In this document: positions 62,624 through 64,000 of the stretch, piece after piece | How the letters are laid out: every line of letters begins with the position of its first letter | Numbering within the stretch: the first letter of the stretch is position 1 | Source of the DNA: an uncultured Clostridia bacterium | GTDB taxonomy: Bacteria; Bacillota; Clostridia; TANB77; CAG-508 | Assembly (NCBI GenBank): GCA_934162535.1 | Contig: CAKPJC010000002.1 | Span: 1 to 64,000, forward strand | DNA length: 64,000 nt | Direction: 5' to 3' | Position numbers and translations under genes: made by a program | Notes under the pieces: generated by a model | The model's database searches: none | What the model saw: the letters and a program-made list of their open reading frames with translations, nothing else | Told to the model about the DNA's origin: nothing

Positions 62624-62656
62624 ATGGCTACACACAATTGTGTGTAGCCATTTTAT
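62624..62656 (+). terminator. Perfect palindromic terminator of the alpha-CTD-repeat gene
   Basis: A 28-base perfect palindrome (62624-62651, arms ATGGCTACACACAA and its complement) is followed by TTTATT. Being fully symmetrical, it can serve both the plus-strand gene and the convergent L,D-transpeptidase gene. Confidence 0.85.
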
Positions 62657-63189
62657 TAATTTAATATTTCTATTACAGTATTTTCATTTATTTTATTTAT
62701 TATTTTTTCCATTATAGATGTTTCTATTGCAATACATCCTTGTGTTGGCTTACATATACTACAATGTAAAAATATTGCACTTCCTTTATATGGTATATTT
62801 AACGGATTTGTTTTTATTTCTACCACATATTCATATTGTCTCTTATATTCTATTATATGTTCTCCACTAATCCAGTCTTTTTTGATTGTCCTTATGTCTA
62901 CCATTTGGTTATAATACTTTGATTCTACATCATCTATCCAATAGATATCTTCATTTATTTCAATATAATTAGCATTTTGTACCTCTTCTTTTTTGTGCGT
63001 TCCAAAACAATTTCCTAATTTATATTTTCCAATTGGTGTTTTCCCATCTCCCTCAACCTTATTTTCTGTTATTCCATTTTTTCCAATATATGCTTCTGTT
63101 TCTAAAACGATATTATCTTCATTATACGCTATTAGCTTTCCTTTATTGTTTTTTATATCTTTTATAATTATTTTTGTTATTGTATGCAC
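62656..63189 (-). CDS. YkuD-type L,D-transpeptidase-like protein, apparently cytoplasmic
   Basis: YkuD domains form 3-3 cross-links in peptidoglycan using a cysteine. The sequence contains GDGKTPIGKYKLGNCFGTHK and the active-site pair FLHCSICKPTQGCIAIE (His and Cys of HxxxxxxxxGC). It begins ITKIIIKDIKNNKGKLIAYNEDNIVLETEAYIGKNG, the usual first strands. No signal peptide or anchor is visible in 177 residues, unlike most wall enzymes. The start is a GTG at 63189, with GGGTGA six bases upstream. G+C is low like the chromosome. Confidence 0.82.
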   Translation of the reverse strand: MHTITKIIIKDIKNNKGKLIAYNEDNIVLETEAYIGKNGITENKVEGDGKTPIGKYKLGNCFGTHKKEEVQNANYIEINEDIYWIDDVESKYYNQMVDIRTIKKDWISGEHIIEYKRQYEYVVEIKTNPLNIPYKGSAIFLHCSICKPTQGCIAIETSIMEKIINKINENTVIEILN

Positions 63190-63215
63190 CTTATATCACC
63201 CATTTATATATATGC

Positions 63216-63246
63216 AAAAAACTGGCTCAAAATGAACCAGTTTTTT
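63216..63246. terminator. Bidirectional terminator hairpin
   Basis: AAAAAACTGG (63216-63225) pairs with CCAGTTTTTT (63237-63246), with an inner TCA/TGA pair and an AAA loop. It lies just after the stop of the gene that enters from the right edge. Confidence 0.8.
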
Positions 63247-63254
63247 GTATCATG

Positions 63255-64000
63255 TTATTTTCCGTCTTTTTCTTGCATTTGGTAGGACTCACTGTACCTA
63301 TTCTTCCAATTTTCCACAGCATATGTCTCTGTGGATTCGCAGTCTACTACCTTGTAGCAGATGGGCTGACACTGTATTAATGGGATGAACTTTTTTCCTC
63401 CATCAAGAATACCATTGATGGCATTCCACTTTTCTTCTTCACTCCATTCCTTTCCAGCAAGGCGCAAGTGTTGCATCGACATTTCAAAGTCATAAATTAC
63501 CTGTTTTTTGAATCCTCTCTCTCTGAGTTCTAGCCATTCCATATTTATCCTGTGAATTAATTTCCACAGGTGCTCATAGCTTTGGAAAACCATTCCAGCT
63601 CTTCCGTTATAACTATTACTTGTCTTTGCATTTGCATTGACAGCGTTTTTTGTAACTATCTCCTTCACCGTTTCTAGCTTATAGTCCAACTCTTCGTTTG
63701 GACTTTGGCTGTAATATTCCTTCATGATTTCTGCATGAAGGAGTTCCAACTCTTCCACAATCTTCCGAATTGGCTCAACATCACTTTCTCCTACCAGATA
63801 GATGCTGGTATTACTTGAAAGCCGTTGAGCAACCTCTCCTAAGTCGAGAATCTGATTCCAATAATATTCATTGGAACCGCACCAGCTAATCTTTGTTGTA
63901 ATCAATTTGTCATAAAAGTCACTGATAATTGGCTCAATGACTTTTGCACACGGTCTGTCAAGAATTGTTCCTTTAATTGCCGAAGCCAACTGTAAGTTCA
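63255..64000 (-). CDS. Higher-G+C gene of unknown function, 5' end off the window
   Basis: The frame is open from the right edge to a stop at 63255; a TTG at 63989 can start it, but the frame stays open to 64000, so the real start may lie outside. The visible 248 residues include NLQLASAIKGTILDRPCAKVIEPIISDFYDKLITTKISWCGSNEYYWNQILDL, EELELLHAEIMKEYYSQSPNEELDYKLETVKEIV and RAGMVFQSYEHLWKLIHRINMEWLELRERGFKKQVIYDFEMSMQHLRLAGKEWSEEEKWNAINGILDG. It is mostly helical, with no membrane helix. I recognise no family. Its G+C is visibly higher than the chromosome, like the alpha-CTD-repeat gene. Confidence 0.75.
   Translation of the reverse strand, partial: NLQLASAIKGTILDRPCAKVIEPIISDFYDKLITTKISWCGSNEYYWNQILDLGEVAQRLSSNTSIYLVGESDVEPIRKIVEELELLHAEIMKEYYSQSPNEELDYKLETVKEIVTKNAVNANAKTSNSYNGRAGMVFQSYEHLWKLIHRINMEWLELRERGFKKQVIYDFEMSMQHLRLAGKEWSEEEKWNAINGILDGGKKFIPLIQCQPICYKVVDCESTETYAVENWKNRYSESYQMQEKDGK

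Overview
The window is very A+T-rich chromosomal DNA from a low-G+C Gram-positive, spore-forming bacterium, most likely an uncultured gut Clostridia lineage (Bacillota). The basis is strong GGAGG-type ribosome binding sites, TTGACA/TATAAT promoters with 17-base spacers, a T-box leader, an L21 leader, and Firmicutes genes (whiA, ylmH, scpA, a GerA family gene, ytfI/ytfJ, DUF1653, DUF1540). I cannot name a genus from sequence alone. I see no tRNA, rRNA, CRISPR array or insertion sequence.

Left part (1-29.4 kb) is mostly housekeeping in short operons. In order: a truncated anchored surface protein with a long leader; prmC-whiA-hemW; tsaB-rimI; ylmH and a membrane CTP-dependent kinase/cytidylyltransferase; a sirtuin; tsaC-patatin; a pilin-like SpaA-fold protein; a Trp-heptad coiled coil; a T-box-controlled DUF1653-ileS operon; rplU-rpmA without the usual prp gene; an orphan GerA germination protein; a GT39-like membrane enzyme; recX-scpA-ytfI-ytfJ (ytfJ broken by one base); smpB; dtd; and an RsmB-like/der/plsY/gpsA/zinc-ribbon cluster.

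Middle and right part (29.5-61.5 kb) is one large cell-surface glycan region, all on the minus strand, in two apparent operons. The promoter-distal half (45.5 to 29.5 kb, own promoter and terminator) holds a Wzt/Wzm exporter, many glycosyltransferases, rfbA/rfbB, a WecE-like aminotransferase with an acetyltransferase, and what looks like a three-component glycosylation module (polyprenyl-phosphate glycosyltransferase, two small SMR-type flippase subunits, GT-C-like membrane proteins). The first half (61.5 to 45.6 kb) has more glycosyltransferases and a Wzy/ligase-like membrane protein. It also carries two very large secreted proteins, each with six ricin-type carbohydrate-binding repeats, one ending in an N-acetylglucosaminidase plus two SH3 domains and the other in an M14 zinc carboxypeptidase. 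Their first five ricin repeats are nearly identical in DNA over about 2.2 kb. My reading is that one transcriptional unit makes a decorated wall polysaccharide together with wall hydrolases that bind sugar.

Right end (61.6-64 kb) changes character. A gene of clearly higher G+C encodes four tandem helix-hairpin-helix repeats like the RNA polymerase alpha C-terminal domain. It is followed by a low-G+C L,D-transpeptidase-like gene and another higher-G+C gene of unknown function running off the edge, so this looks like acquired DNA.

Two genes (ytfJ and a polytopic membrane protein in the glycan locus) are each split by a single-base frameshift, which may be real or an assembly error.
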